Assembly (NCBI RefSeq): GCF_034702125.1
Contig: NC_085857.1
Location: 58,922,567 to 58,986,566 of the forward strand
DNA length: 64,000 nucleotides
DNA from: Engraulis encrasicolus
Taxonomy: Eukaryota; Chordata; Actinopteri; Clupeiformes; Engraulidae
Reading direction: 5' to 3'
The stretch's first letter is position 1, and the number at the start of each line of letters is the position of its first letter. The position numbers were made by a program, and so were the translations under genes. Under the pieces are notes generated by a model that saw only the letters and a program-made list of their open reading frames with translations, was not told where the DNA came from and ran no database searches. This document shows positions 1 to 10,135 of the stretch, one piece after another.

Positions 1-227
1 GGGGGAAAACAGAGAAAACTGAGGAAAAACAAGTCTGGTGAACGAATGAAAGGGGGTAGGCCAGCGAAAAATACACCACCCTGAGCCCTTTTCGAGGCGT
101 TCGTTTTGGCACTCAAACTAGGTCTCTATCTCGAACGCTGCAGAAATTCAAAGCCGGCATACAAATGAATGGCGATTCCCATAGGCCGACGTGAATGGAA
201 AAATGTAGAATAATAATAAACTGTTGA

Positions 228-330
228 TAAACAATTAGTATGCTTTCCCACAAGCATACTAAATAAACTGTTGGATAACAATTAGTATGCTTGCTGGGGG
301 CAAGCAGAGGCCTTTGGCAAGCATACTAAA
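228..330. repeat. Paired hairpins built from AGTATGCTT / AAGCATACT
   Basis: Two adjacent inverted repeats are visible. At 233-263, TTAGTATGCTT is followed by AAGCATACTAA with a very short loop. At 281-332 a longer arm, ATTAGTATGCTTGC, faces GGCAAGCATACTAAAT. The same arm word recurs in inverted orientation at 813-826, so the CXC fragment at 380-676 lies between copies of it. This is probably the terminal or subterminal part of a small DNA transposon. The family is not recognised. Confidence 0.5.
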
Positions 331-979
331 TAATACTATAGGACTATTTCATACATGGTAGACACAATCATCTGTTGTTTTGAGGACATGTCTGTCATCT
401 GAGAACTGTCCATTTGTTACCAGCGCAGTTGACAGGAATGAAAACCGTTCTTATTATCTGCATTTGCCAGAAATGCCTGCCAATCTGGTAACAAATGAAC
501 AGTTCCCAGATTTGGACTACACTACCAAAAATGCAGTTGCCAAAGATGTATTCCAACTAGAGGTGAAGTGCAGCTGTACTAGTACTTGTACAAATAGACC
601 TGCCAGATCTCGGTGCAAGTGCATGAAGGCAGAGTTAAAGTGCACACCTCTGTGCAAGTGCACATGCAATTTCTAAGACTGAGCACTGACTGTTTTTGTA
701 TCTGTTCTCCGACATAGTTATTGTAGAGTGGAGTATTGGAATAAATGTTAGCCCTATGGTCTGTTTGTTTTTTGAATGTAGGAAAAAATGATGTTCCCCA
801 TAGTATTTATTATTAGTATGCTTGCCAGCGTTTCCGGGTGCCATTTTTATTCTACGAACCATTCGTTTTGAAGAACCGCTCAAGATAGAAAATCCGTTCA
901 AAGACCGAAACGTTCGGCTCGGTCATACGACCAGGTTTTGTATTTTTCACGGGGGTACCTCGAACTCTCTAGCGCCACC
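331..979. other. Flanks of the CXC fragment, no other gene
   Basis: The 3' side (677-810) resembles a short 3' untranslated region with AATAAA at about 741. The 26 bases at about 784-809 recur directly after the assembly gap at 6864-6888. Nothing else is recognised. Confidence 0.4.
380..676 (+). pseudogene. Fragment encoding a Tesmin/TSO1-like CXC cysteine-rich domain
   Basis: The open frame is 98 codons. Its last third (residues about 63-96) is a cysteine cluster beginning CSCTSTC, continuing CKC and C, then PLCKCTC. This is the spacing of a CXC (Tesmin/TSO1) DNA-binding repeat, which in fish is also common at the C-terminus of transposon-derived proteins. The preceding 60 residues match nothing I recognise. 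The frame stops directly after the cysteine cluster, and there is no sign of the second CXC repeat found in true Tesmin/LIN54 proteins. A perfect 14-bp inverted repeat (316-329 and 813-826) flanks the segment, which suggests an exon or 3' end carried by a mobile element and not a host gene. The start codon is simply the first ATG in the frame. Alternatively it is the last exon of a gene lying off the left edge. Confidence 0.4.
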
Positions 980-1040
980 AACAGGAAAACGGTAACTTTT
1001 GAACCGTAGGTCCAAATTTCAAAAACTTGGTATCCCTGGA

Positions 1041-2085
1041 ATCCTTGGACCAAGGCGAATCCAACGCACTCTATGACGTCATTTTCCGCCTGGATAGTTT
1101 TCCCTCCATTTTGAATTTTGTAAAAATCAATAAAAATGGCGCCCCGCCCACAATTTATGGCGGATCGTCCCGAAAACAAAAAGCAAAGCATGTTCAGAAC
1201 GGGATACATCTACCCTAAAAGTTGCGGAGCGATTGATTGAACCGTCTTCGAACAGGAACCAATCGAATTTGCCGGCGAGGACGCCAAACAGGAAGTGAGG
1301 TCATATCTCGGCAACGCCTACTCGTATCACAACAAAAATTGATACACATTATCCTTACTATAGCCAGGGACTACATACCAATTTCCGTGAAAATTGGAAC
1401 ATGGGGGGCGCCACAATTAGTGAAAATGTGTTTTAGCTCATATTGAAGTCGCCAAACAGGAAGTTAGCTCATATCACGGTGAACGACATGTCAGATCACA
1501 ACTTAATTGGATACACATGACTGACATCACCCCTAGAGTTCAAATGACAAATTGGAGGATAATTGGCCACTGGGGGGCGCCACAATTGACGAAACTGTGT
1601 TTTGGCCATATTGAAGAGGCAAAACAGGAAGTTAGCTTATATTTCGGCAACGCCCATATGTATTAAAACCACAATGGTATTCACATTATCCTTGGACCAA
1701 GCCGAATCCAACGCACCCTTTAACAAAATTTTGGACCTCGGAAAGTTTTCCCGCAATTTTGAATGTTGTAAAAATCAATAAAAATGACACCCCTCCCACA
1801 TTTTTTGTGAGAGTGTTTCGAAAATGTTATCAGATCATGTTCAGACTGAGATACAGCTACCCTGAAAGTTACGGACTGATTTCTTGAACCGTCTTTGAAC
1901 AGGAGCCAATCAAATTTGGCGGCGAAGACGCCAAACAGGAAGTTAGCTCATATCTCGGCAACGCCTACTAATATCACAACAAAAATGAGTACACATTATC
2001 TTCACTATAGCCAAAGGCTACATACCAATTTTTGTGAAAATTGGCCCCTGGGGGGCGCCACAATTAGCGAAATTGTTTTAGGTCA
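1041..2085. repeat. Direct duplication with a 647-bp period
   Basis: The sequence starting ATCCTTGGACCAAG at 1041 starts again at 1688, and the two copies align along their length up to about 2080. Both contain TAAAAATCAATAAAAATG, the block CCAAACAGGAAGT, and end near GGGGGGCGCCACAATT. Within the first unit a shorter subrepeat of about 160-190 bp (gaggCCAAACAGGAAGT to GGGGGCGCCACAATT) occurs three times. The copies are clearly diverged, so this is an old tandem duplication of a non-coding repeat. No reading frame is conserved between copies. Confidence 0.75.
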
Positions 2086-2310
2086 ATATCAGCCCCATTT
2101 ACACTATGGGCCAATGGCCTCAATGTATTGGCCCAGGAACTTCAGCCAAGTAATTTAAAGCTATTTGGTGCTATTACCTTAGCCCAAAGGGTGCACAACA
2201 AAGATATGCAAGTGTACAATATGGTGTCCAGGGGGTGGTACACCAAAAAAACATGTTTTTGACTTTTTGACTCTTATGGGGTGTTTGTGTTAGATTCTGT
2301 ATGTTAGATT

Positions 2311-2312
2311 GT

Positions 2313-2383
<71 letters not shown>
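2311..2383. repeat. (GT)n microsatellite
   Basis: Nearly uninterrupted GT dinucleotides run for about 70 bases. They are followed by a short degenerate minisatellite, ATGCATGAAGGGCAAC-like, at about 2404-2490. Confidence 0.95.
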
Positions 2384-2386
<3 letters not shown>

Positions 2387-2523
2387 AACATGGATGAAGA
2401 GCAATGCATGAAGGGCAACCTCCACGAAGGGCAACATGCATGAAGGGCAACGCATGCATGAGGGGCAGCGAATGCAAGACGGGCAAGCATACTCCAGCAT
2501 TTTCTGTGAGGAAATGCAATCTA

Positions 2524-2598
<75 letters not shown>

Positions 2599-2599
2599 G
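2524..2599. repeat. (ATT)n microsatellite
   Basis: A perfect run of about 25 ATT trinucleotides, followed by unremarkable AT-rich DNA. Confidence 0.95.
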
Positions 2600-3890
2600 A
2601 TTTACTTTCTTCCAGATATAAAGTTTTTAAGTTGTGAATAAAATGATGGCTTGATTGAAAAAAGCTGGTACTCATGATCCTAAATTCATAAACTCAAAGT
2701 TGCAAGTTGGGTGCTAAATATCACATAGGCTTTATGCAGCCATATTTGTGTATAGGTATCCTAAGTATCTGTGTGCTTCAGGGATATTCTGAACAATTCA
2801 AGTTAGGTGATAATCCAGGCTTTATTTACAATAACTTGTAACAATAAATTATGTTTCATTGCAACTTTGAGGACATTTCCACCCTTTATCTTAAAAAAGC
2901 CCGGATTTAGCTGTCCATTGGCTAAAAGTGTGTTTATTATATAGTGTGTCTTTAATCTGGCAACCAAATACTTAGCTCAACGGTTTCTCCTCTGCATGCT
3001 GAATCCATACATACCTCATATGTTAAATTTGGTCAAACTAATCAAAAGTTATAGCAGTTTATATATTTTAGAGCGCCCCCCGCAGGCCATTTTGTTATCT
3101 GTGTGTTTGACACTTGAACTCAAATTGTTCTATAGACCCTAAACTTCAACTTGGAAGTGAAAACCAAACTTTAACACCAATTTGAAATGACTGAGCCTAA
3201 TACGACCCCACTAAATCCCCTTCCCCTTGTCTGTCTCCGTACTCGGCTTGCTAGGAGGAGCTTTCAGTCTGTGCATTGCAGTGAGTGAGGTGGTAGACAA
3301 CACCAGCCTGACAGCATCTGCCTGTAAAATAAATGATTTACAAAGCTCTCTATGCCTCGTTTTTAAAAGTTATGGACTAACATTTGTTGCAAACAGTGTG
3401 CTGAAGGACTTGATTGGTTGAACAATAGCTGTAGCCAATGCCGGGGTGCACATTAAAGTGATCGGGAGTTTTCCCGGCCCAAACCATCGACGTGGCCCAC
3501 GGCGACAACTCATTTAAACTTTTTTTTCTTGTGTCTTATTCTTGCATTAATATCAATTAAGTTGCAACCGCCAGCTGCATCATAGTGGATTAAATAGGTC
3601 CAGAGCCCCTTCCTAGAAAATCTGTGGTTCTACTACCATGTAAGCAGCATAATTCCCCCCGACCCCTCCCATGTGTTCAGATGGTGTGGCCCAAAACTCG
3701 TCTTTTTTAAATCACACTGGCGCGAAACAGAGCGTCAGTGATGGAAAGCAGAAAGAGGGCTAAAATAAAAAATAAAAAAAGAGAGAAGGCGGCGGCAGCC
3801 AAATGTATAAATAACTGACATCTTCTCAAGACAAACTGGTAGGTTACTGAAAGAGATATAGATAATTGGCCTGGTTGTGAATATTATCAT
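2600..3890. other. No recognisable feature
   Basis: I see no gene, terminal repeat or tandem array here. The short open frame at 3227-3421 has no recognisable domain and no supporting splice context. Confidence 0.5.
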
Positions 3891-4285
3891 ATAACGTGGC
3901 GAGCGTTTGCAACTGTCACAACTGTCAACTTACTGTCAACTTTTAAAAATGTCACAATGTAGGCTATAGGATTATCTATGCTTTAAAGTGCATTCCTATT
4001 TCCGTAGAAGAACCGAAAACTTGTTGCTTTACATGCCAGTTAACCATTTTGATTAACAGATTCCCAAACGCTTCATCATGCTTTATTTGTAGCATACCAC
4101 CAGCGCGCACAGGTTGACGCAATAGACATATTAGATAGCCTATGCAAATAGGCTATAACGTGGCGATGTTTGCAATGTCAAATCAACTGTCAACTTACTG
4201 TCAGCTTTAAAAATGTCACGATGTAGGCTTTTATGCTATGGTTGAAATGTATTCCTATTACCACCGGCGCGCACTATTAGTTATT
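3891..4285. repeat. Diverged direct repeat, period about 260 bp
   Basis: ATAACGTGGCGAGCGTTTGC followed by ACTGTCAACTTACTGTC, TTTAAAAATGTCAC and ATTCCTATT occurs near 3891. It occurs again near 4152 with substitutions. The word ACCACCRGCGCGCAC likewise occurs near 4096 and 4260. This looks like an old non-coding tandem duplication. Confidence 0.6.
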
Positions 4286-4436
4286 AGCGCAATGGATATA
4301 GGCCTATTAAACAGGGGGTATTACATTTGTTGTTAAATAGCCTATTTGTTATTAAATGCACGTCAAACATGCTGTTTAAATCATTTATAAGTGCTGTAGC
4401 ATATCAATATTGCTCTTGGTTCGCGCGCACAGGGAC

Positions 4437-5114
4437 TAAGGGTGGGCGATATATACCGTCTGCGAAGTTATCGTAAATGTTGTTTTGACGATGAGTAATT
4501 TTGCAATATCGAGATATTTTTATGAAGACGCTAAAATCAACAAAAGCGCTGTGACAGGACTCATTCAGACAGTGACGACAGCCAAGCCTTTCAGCCAATA
4601 GTAATGTAGTTGTGAACTGGAGAAAAAAGTCTGTGAACCAATGAGCAGACAGCGCTGAAGGGGGCGCGCTGCAGCGTTTTGTCAGTCAGGAGAGAGAAAT
4701 TTCCGTGTCACTCGTGCACAGACAGCTGGGCACTGGAGGAGAGTTGCTGTTATCTAAATGGTGGATTTACATGTGGAATTCAACCATTAAACCAGCCATT
4801 GCATGATGCTGAGGGCGTTTTGAAACTACTATGTGCTTTACTTAGCAACCGTCTGTGATTATGGAAAGCCAAATGGTTAGGAAGATAAATAGCGTTGTCT
4901 CTGGTCTGAGAAATCGCTAGTTAGCATGCTAGTTAGCGAACTAGGCTAAGCAATGTTGTTCTCTACAACTATTAGTGGCTGTTACTCACTACTCAAACAC
5001 CCACCTGCATACAGATGGCATAACTGCTTAGGTGGACAAGTACTGTTAAGTTAGATTGGTGCAGTGAGTTAAATTACAATGTGTGAAATTCAACACATGC
5101 AATTTGCAGCTGCC
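4437..5114 (-). mobile_element. Truncated hAT-type element, TIR TArGGGTGGGCGATAT
   Basis: It begins TAAGGGTGGGCGATATATA and is homologous, in reverse orientation, to the right half of the complete element at 40545-41746. Shared words include GACGATGAGTAATTTTGCA, CCAATGAGCAGACAG and TTAGCATGCTAGTTAGCGAA. Homology ends near GCAGCTGCC at 5114, directly before CACTGTAAAAAA, which is itself a common fish transposon start. The other terminus is therefore missing. No transposase is present. Confidence 0.75.
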
Positions 5115-5766
5115 CTACACTGTAAAAAATTTGAAGAGGGTTTACTCAATAATATTGTGTCAAGAAAGTGACACGTGATATAATTGATTATATTTTATGA
5201 CTACAATATTGATTAAAATTAATTGAGAAATATCACTTAAATTTACGGGACAATAATATATACCGGCTAATAGAGGACACTATAGATGTGTGTTTTATTT
5301 ATTAAATGAGAGCTTATATTGCTTAAAAATAATGAGTAAATTTAAAAAAAGATTTATTATGAAAAACTCTCAATTTAAATGTGCAACTTACCAAAGTTAA
5401 TTTAAGTAATATTTACTACTTTCTCCTCATATTATTTACATTATATTTGCTAGTTTTATTTGCTAAAGGAGACTACCATGCACAAAAGTAGTAGGAAATT
5501 AGATAACATTTATTTGTCTTTCCCACTTCAATTTAGCAACACTAAAATGGGTTGCTCAACAGAAAAAAAACAAAAGCATATTCATTTGTGCACACAAAAT
5601 ACAAACAAGTTTTAGAGGAATGCACCGTGTGCAATGTTTATGTAAATAAAGAAAAAAAAGTAAAAAACAAACAAAAAACACATAGAGAGTGAGCGAGATC
5701 TGTGTAAGGAGTCTCCTGAAAGGCTCTAATGAAGAAATAATGACCTCACTGTGTACCCGCAATTAC

Positions 5767-5771
<5 letters not shown>
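5115..5771. other. AT-rich stretch, possibly another transposon start
   Basis: It starts with CACTGTAAAAAATTTGAAG and is AT-rich. I found no partner inverted repeat and no coding sequence. Confidence 0.35.

Positions 5772-5805
<34 letters not shown>
5772..5805. repeat. (GT)n microsatellite followed by GCGA-rich tract
   Basis: About 16 GT units, followed by a short run of GCGAGCAAGCGAGCGAGAG-type sequence. Confidence 0.9.
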
Positions 5806-5807
<2 letters not shown>

Positions 5808-5924
5808 CGATAGTGTGCGAGCGAGCAAGCGAGCGAGAGAAACAGAGTTTGAGCAAGCAAGACCTGTAAGAGGAGGCATCAGAGGCATCTCTAAATAAAG
5901 AACTAAAGAACTTGCGAAGAAGCG

Positions 5925-6215
5925 TAAGTGTCCATTGCACTGCCTCAGCTCAAGTGTCCATTGCACTGCCTCAGCTCAAGTGTCCATTGCACAGTCTCAG
6001 CTTAAGTGTCCATTGCACTGTCCATCGCACTGCTTCAGCTCAAGTGTCCATTGCACTGTCTCAGCTCAAGTGTCCATTGCACTGTCCATCGCACTGCCTC
6101 AGCTCAAGTGTCCATTGCACTGCCTCAGCTCAAGTGTCCATTGCACTGTCCATCGCACTGCCTCAGCTCAAGTGTCCATTGCACTCTCAGCTCAAGTGTC
6201 CATCGCACGGTCTTA
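5925..6215. repeat. 26-bp minisatellite (AGTGTCCATTGCACTGCCTCAGCTCA)n
   Basis: About nine to ten copies of a 26-bp unit containing AGTGTCCATTGCACTG and CCTCAGCTCA run head to tail. Several copies carry an inserted 12-base TCCATCGCACTG segment, giving a 38-bp higher-order variant. One or two isolated copies reappear at 6424-6463. The unit length is not a multiple of three, so the same peptide repeats appear in all three frames. The open frames here are therefore a by-product of the repeat. Confidence 0.9.
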
Positions 6216-6477
6216 GCATAAGATTGCTAACGGCACAGTAGATATAACTTAATGCATAGTTCACAGCTTCAAACACATCTACAGACACATCAGATATCAA
6301 CAAATCAACCGATGATGGCATAACACATTTGACTTTTTTGTGCGTGTCAACCTGCTTGAAAAAGTAGTGTTTGGAGAAATTAAAAGGTAAATCTTTAAGT
6401 CATTAAGTTCTGAAAAACTGAAGTCAAGTGTCCATTGCCTCGCCTCAGCTCAAGTGTCCAGTTCGGCATTTCCTTAG
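6216..6477. other. Spacer with one stray minisatellite unit
   Basis: Apart from the isolated 26-bp unit at about 6424-6463, I see nothing here. Confidence 0.5.
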
Positions 6478-6762
6478 TCCAACAACTTACTCTTCAAAGT
6501 GTGCAGCTTTGGGGACTGCTTCGAACAGTCCAGCTCCAGAAGGAGCTTCTGGAAGATTTCAAATGTATATCTGAGCTCCTTAGGGTAGGCCAGATTTAGT
6601 GCATAAGTCAGCCCGAGGAGCATGCAGCAAGCCCTGGCAAAGGTACCAGAGTGGTGAGAACTTTCACTCCCTCAATGACGACACCAACATCGCTCGGAAC
6701 CCTCTGCTGAGCTGGGACATGATGCTGTAGAGTCCAGCGGATTTGGTGAATTGATCATTGCA
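6478..6762 (-). pseudogene. C-terminal remnant of a repetitive fish protein family (SAMD3-like?)
   Basis: Read on the - strand, about 60 codons end in a TAA at about 6475-6477. The segment includes [19 protein letters not shown] and then [16 protein letters not shown]. This pattern (alternating hydrophobics, YPKE-R-TFE-FQK, a short basic tail) recalls the C-terminus of an uncharacterised, multi-copy fish protein family often named SAMD3-like. The family name is from memory and tentative. Going upstream, the frame meets a stop near 6670 while a neighbouring frame remains open into the assembly gap. This implies either a frameshift or a splice junction there. Confidence 0.3.
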
Positions 6763-6862
6763 NNNNNNNNNNNNNNNNNNNNNNNNNNNNNNNNNNNNNN
6801 NNNNNNNNNNNNNNNNNNNNNNNNNNNNNNNNNNNNNNNNNNNNNNNNNNNNNNNNNNNNNN
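6763..6862. other. Assembly gap of exactly 100 N
   Basis: One hundred ambiguous bases, which is the usual placeholder for a gap of unknown size. The 26 bases following the gap (about 6864-6888) repeat those at about 784-809. A copy of the 5' CXC segment may therefore lie in or next to the gap. Confidence 0.99.
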
Positions 6863-7315
6863 AAAAAAATGATGTTCCCCATAGTATTTTCATTTCCTAT
6901 TACTGTTCTCTCAAGGGTTTGTAAGTGTCTCAAAATTGTATTCTTCCTACAATTTACTATTTAACGTACAACAAATTAAAGCAACGTAAGCTATATAGAA
7001 GTACATATGAGAAAGCGTCCTTAATGAAAGATGGATACATACTTGTTACTAATGTTACTACAGCGTAGGGCACTGGGTTACTACGCCGGCGACCCACTCC
7101 TCACTCATTTCCTGTCTCTCCTCCACCGACCTGTCAAAAGTAAAGGCAAAAAGCCTTTAAAATATATTAAAATGGATACACACTTAATAATAAACAAGAT
7201 TTTTTTTTTTTTAAAGCAAAGGTGCTTATAATGAAGGAGCTAGCCAATCAGAGAATATTAAAACTGTGATTTGCATGTGTGTGTATCTCTGTCTCTGTGT
7301 GTCTGTGATCCACAG

Positions 7316-7754
7316 ATCATGTTCGAGACCTTCAATTTCTGCGCCATGGCAGTGTCCTTCCCAGCTCCTCTTGCTCTCATGGCCTCTGCTCGAACCACTG
7401 GTCTTGTTGTGGACTGTGGCGCTGGGGTAACCAGCATCATGCCCATCGATGACGGTCAGGCCATGGTCCACGGCATGCAGCGGATGGATCTGGCCGGACG
7501 CGACCTGACAGACTACTTGACGAATATCATGACGGAGCGTGGGTACAGTTTCACCACTTCTGCTGAGATGCAAATCGTGCGTGACATCAAGGAGCGACTG
7601 TGCTATGTGGCGCACGACTTTGAGGAGGAGATGGGCACCGCTGCCTTCTCCTCTTCGCTGGAGAGGTCCTACGAGCTGCCAGACGGACAGGTCATCACCA
7701 TCGGTAACGAGAGGTTCCGCTGCCCAGAGGCCCTCTTCCAGCCATCCTTCCTTG
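7316..7754 (+). CDS. Divergent actin, exon encoding residues 122-268 (partial gene)
   Basis: A 439-bp exon, the canonical size of the corresponding vertebrate actin exon. It is bounded by an acceptor (GTGATCCACAG) and a donor (G/GTGAGT) at the conserved positions, before Ile122 and within Gly268. Much is classic actin: [36 protein letters not shown], and the run around residues 240-268 ([19 protein letters not shown]) is fully conserved. Nucleotide-site and cleft residues are not (alpha-actin numbering). Gln137 is Pro and His161 is Ser, both important for water activation in ATP hydrolysis. The phosphate loop DSGDG is DCGAG, so Asp154 is kept but Asp157 is Ala. Hydrophobic-cleft residues change too: I136F, V139P, Y143M, G146A. 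The W-loop (165-172) reads IDDGQAMV. The frame is open and third positions are GC-rich. I infer a functional but enzymatically atypical actin paralogue. A recent pseudogene is the alternative. Confidence 0.9.
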
Positions 7755-7849
7755 GTGAGTTGGTGTGCCCAAACATGTAGCCATTAACACTGTTGTACAG
7801 CATTACTCTATATAATATCTATTGTTTAAAGTGCAGTATACAACATGGT

Positions 7850-9530
7850 CTCAAAACACTGTATAACTAAAATAACAATAAAACTAATTATAAAAAATAA
7901 ATAAAGGAAAATAAAAATGATGCGCAAATTAATCAAAAAGTATGGTCATTTAAGTGAGCTCAATACTAAAAAACATATAAGGGGGAAAAAGGATACCAGC
8001 AGCAAAAGAAAAAATAGGAACCTAAGACAAAAAAATACTATCAGACCAATTAAATGCATAAAAGAATGAAAAAAAAAATGTTTTCAGTCTGGATTTGAAG
8101 ATCTGGGGCCTCATGTACAAAGAAGTGCGGACGCGAAAATCCTGAAAGTGACTTACGGACAAAAAAATCCGGATGTATCAATAAGTGCGTAACTAGGTTT
8201 TGCTGTGAAATCTTGCGCACATGCACGAGCACACGCGGGCCCAAGTCTCCGCCTTGTCTCCTCCCTTAAATATTCTATATGAATATTCTAATTAGTATGA
8301 ACAGACCCATTCGTGTGCATTCATTGGTTGAAAGAATTGGAAAGGGAACGCGGGAAGGGGAACGCGGGAAATACATTTCATGATGCAAGGTGAAGGCGCA
8401 GTTTCGGAGGTAGCCAATTTAGAAGGAAAAAGGCTGCGCGCAATAGCCAAACAAAATTACTTTGGCGTGTGTATAAAATCAGGCATTGGTAATAATAGCC
8501 TACTTAATGTGAGGACTGCAGAAAAACTGTCATATTATAGCCTACTGCAGTACTACAATGCAGGTTTCCCAACAATTGATATTTACAAGGCATTACATGA
8601 AAACACATTGCGATGAGGCAGTCGCCAAGGTTTCCGAGAAATAAACATTTAGGATATGTCGGGTAGGCCTATAAATATGAAAGATGACACATGTACACAT
8701 AGGCTACGCCACATGTATGAATAACTTGCAGCCAATAGGCCTACTCAGTTAGCCTATAAAATCACCTGTTAATTGATGGACTAATTTTACAGTAGCCTTA
8801 TTAAAAGAGAAAGACAAGCACTGCAGTGAGGACGTTCCCAACAAATGCGAGAAGACACATCGCAGATCCAGAAAATATTCAATTTTTAATAGCTGCCAAA
8901 TAGGTAGCCTACTTGAAATAATACTGCTGATGGGCATCCAATTTCGTTGTAGCCTAATTCCACGATAGTTTCATGAGTCCACTTCATTTTAACCAGCTGC
9001 CTCAACAATAGGTTCGTACCTCAAAATTAAAATCCACGTTTAACTGGCTGCATCTCTGCAATATTTCCGACCGCGTACAACACATGTACTTGCGCTGCAT
9101 GCCTCTGTGTGCCGCCAAAAAGACGCAATGCACCACTTACGGCAACTTCCATGCTTACGGAAACTTCCACAGCAGCCCTGAAATTCGCGTGGAGATCCGC
9201 AGTTTTCCACGCCTAGTCTGTTTTAGTACATCTGACCGTGACCGTGGAAAACAACTTAAGTAGATTTTTTGTCCGTAAGTGAGCTTCATTCATGAGGCCC
9301 CTGGACAGAGTCTGCCTTCCCAATATTTAGGGGAACATTGTTCCATAATGAGGGTGTGCGGAAGGTAAAAGCCCTGTGGCCAGCTGGCTTCTTCCGCGCC
9401 TCAGGTATGGACAGGAGACAGGAGCATGCATGGGCCGCAGACTACGAGCCGGAATACAGTATAGGGTGTGAGAAGCTCTGACAAATAAGTGGGTGCTAGG
9501 CCATGTAGGGCTTTCTACAAACACATCTCA
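7850..9530 (-). mobile_element. LINE fragment (L2/CR1-like C-terminus and 3' UTR), split by a Harbinger MITE
   Basis: On the - strand, 9530-9301 encodes the end of a fish LINE reverse transcriptase protein (LHGLAPTYLSELLTPYT, later LWNNVPLNIGKADSV). Reading resumes at 8102 with IFKSRLKTF and a stop. The same motif order occurs in the fuller L2 at 38748-40298. Removing 8106-9300 plus one CTG restores continuity, so the MITE inserted after the LINE. An AT-rich 3' region runs towards 7850. The 5' part of the LINE is missing. The clade (L2 or Rex1-like) is inferred from this short stretch only. Confidence 0.75.
8106..9300. mobile_element. Non-autonomous PIF/Harbinger-type element, TSD CTG
   Basis: The termini are GGGCCTCATGTACAAA and the inverted TTCATGAGGCCC, with a 3-bp TSD CTG at 8103-8105 and 9301-9303. 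PIF/Harbinger elements make 3-bp duplications (TWA or CWG), and GGGCCTCAT-type ends are familiar in fish. The 1195-bp interior also has subterminal inverted pieces (TTACGGACAAAAAA near 8153 against TTTTTTGTCCGTAAG near 9265). It encodes no recognisable transposase or Myb protein. The small open frame at 8380-8616 matches nothing known to me. Confidence 0.85.
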
Positions 9531-9532
9531 AA

Positions 9533-10058
9533 CTAGAATGGGCACTCGGTAGAGCGCAAACCTTCGCCTACGCCACTTATTTTTTTCTGGCCATCTTCAA
9601 AGTGTGGAGCATAACATTCTCCAAATTTTGGTGTTAGTTTCATTTAAATCGGACCGGAATATCGTAATATCACATTTTTGGCCCTGTCTTGACCTCTTAT
9701 TCAATTCAGCATGCACACGTTCTTCTGGCATATAGTGCTTGGCAAAGAAAAACGTTTTTGACCTTTTCGTGACCTTGACCTTGACCTTTGACCCAATCAC
9801 TCCCAAAAAGTAATCGATTGTTCCTTGGGTCATGACCAATCATCCCACTAAATTTCATAAAAATCGGCTCAATTTATGTTTTTGACCTTTTCATGACCTT
9901 GACCTTGACCTTTGACCCAATCACTCCCAAAAAGTAATCGATTGTTCCTTGGGTCATGACCAATCCTACCACTAAATTTCATAAAAATCGGTTCAATTTA
10001 CGTTTTTGACCTTTTCGTGACCTTGACCTTTGACACAATCACTCCCAAAAAGTACCGT
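9533..10058. repeat. About 124-bp tandem repeat carrying GACCTTGACCTTTGACCC
   Basis: Following a unique head (GGGCACTCGGTAGAGCGC), the unit TTTTTGACCTTTTCrTGACC ... CACTCCCAAAAAGTA ... CATAAAAATCGGyTCAATTT occurs about 2.3 times. Repeat starts are near 9756, 9879 and 10003. Each unit has stacked TGACCT half-sites. TGACCTTTGACCC at 9782-9794 and 9906-9918 matches a DR1 nuclear-receptor element, and the third copy (10024-10036) is mutated to TGACAC. The repeat is non-coding and its wider family is unclear. Confidence 0.8.
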
Positions 10059-10135
10059 ATTGGCCCGAATATAAGACGTGGTTTTTGTTATAAATTTAGT
10101 ACTCTAAAAAGGGGGGTCGTCTTATTTCCGTGCGC
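10054..10135. mobile_element. Terminus of a DNA transposon (ACCGTATTGGCCCGAATATAAGACG type)
   Basis: ACCGTATTGGCCCGAATATA followed by AGACG and then a poly-G tract is a familiar fish DNA transposon end. I could not find the inverted partner within the next several kilobases. The element is either truncated or its second half was displaced by the large insertion starting at 10720. Confidence 0.4.

Noticed and set aside
5912..6241. Overlapping open frames of 70-109 codons in all three + frames
   Set aside because: They are translations of the 26-bp minisatellite. The same peptide repeat appears in each frame because 26 is not a multiple of 3.
8380..8616. 78-codon frame inside the Harbinger MITE
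   Set aside because: No similarity to Harbinger transposase or its Myb-like partner, and the element is otherwise non-coding.
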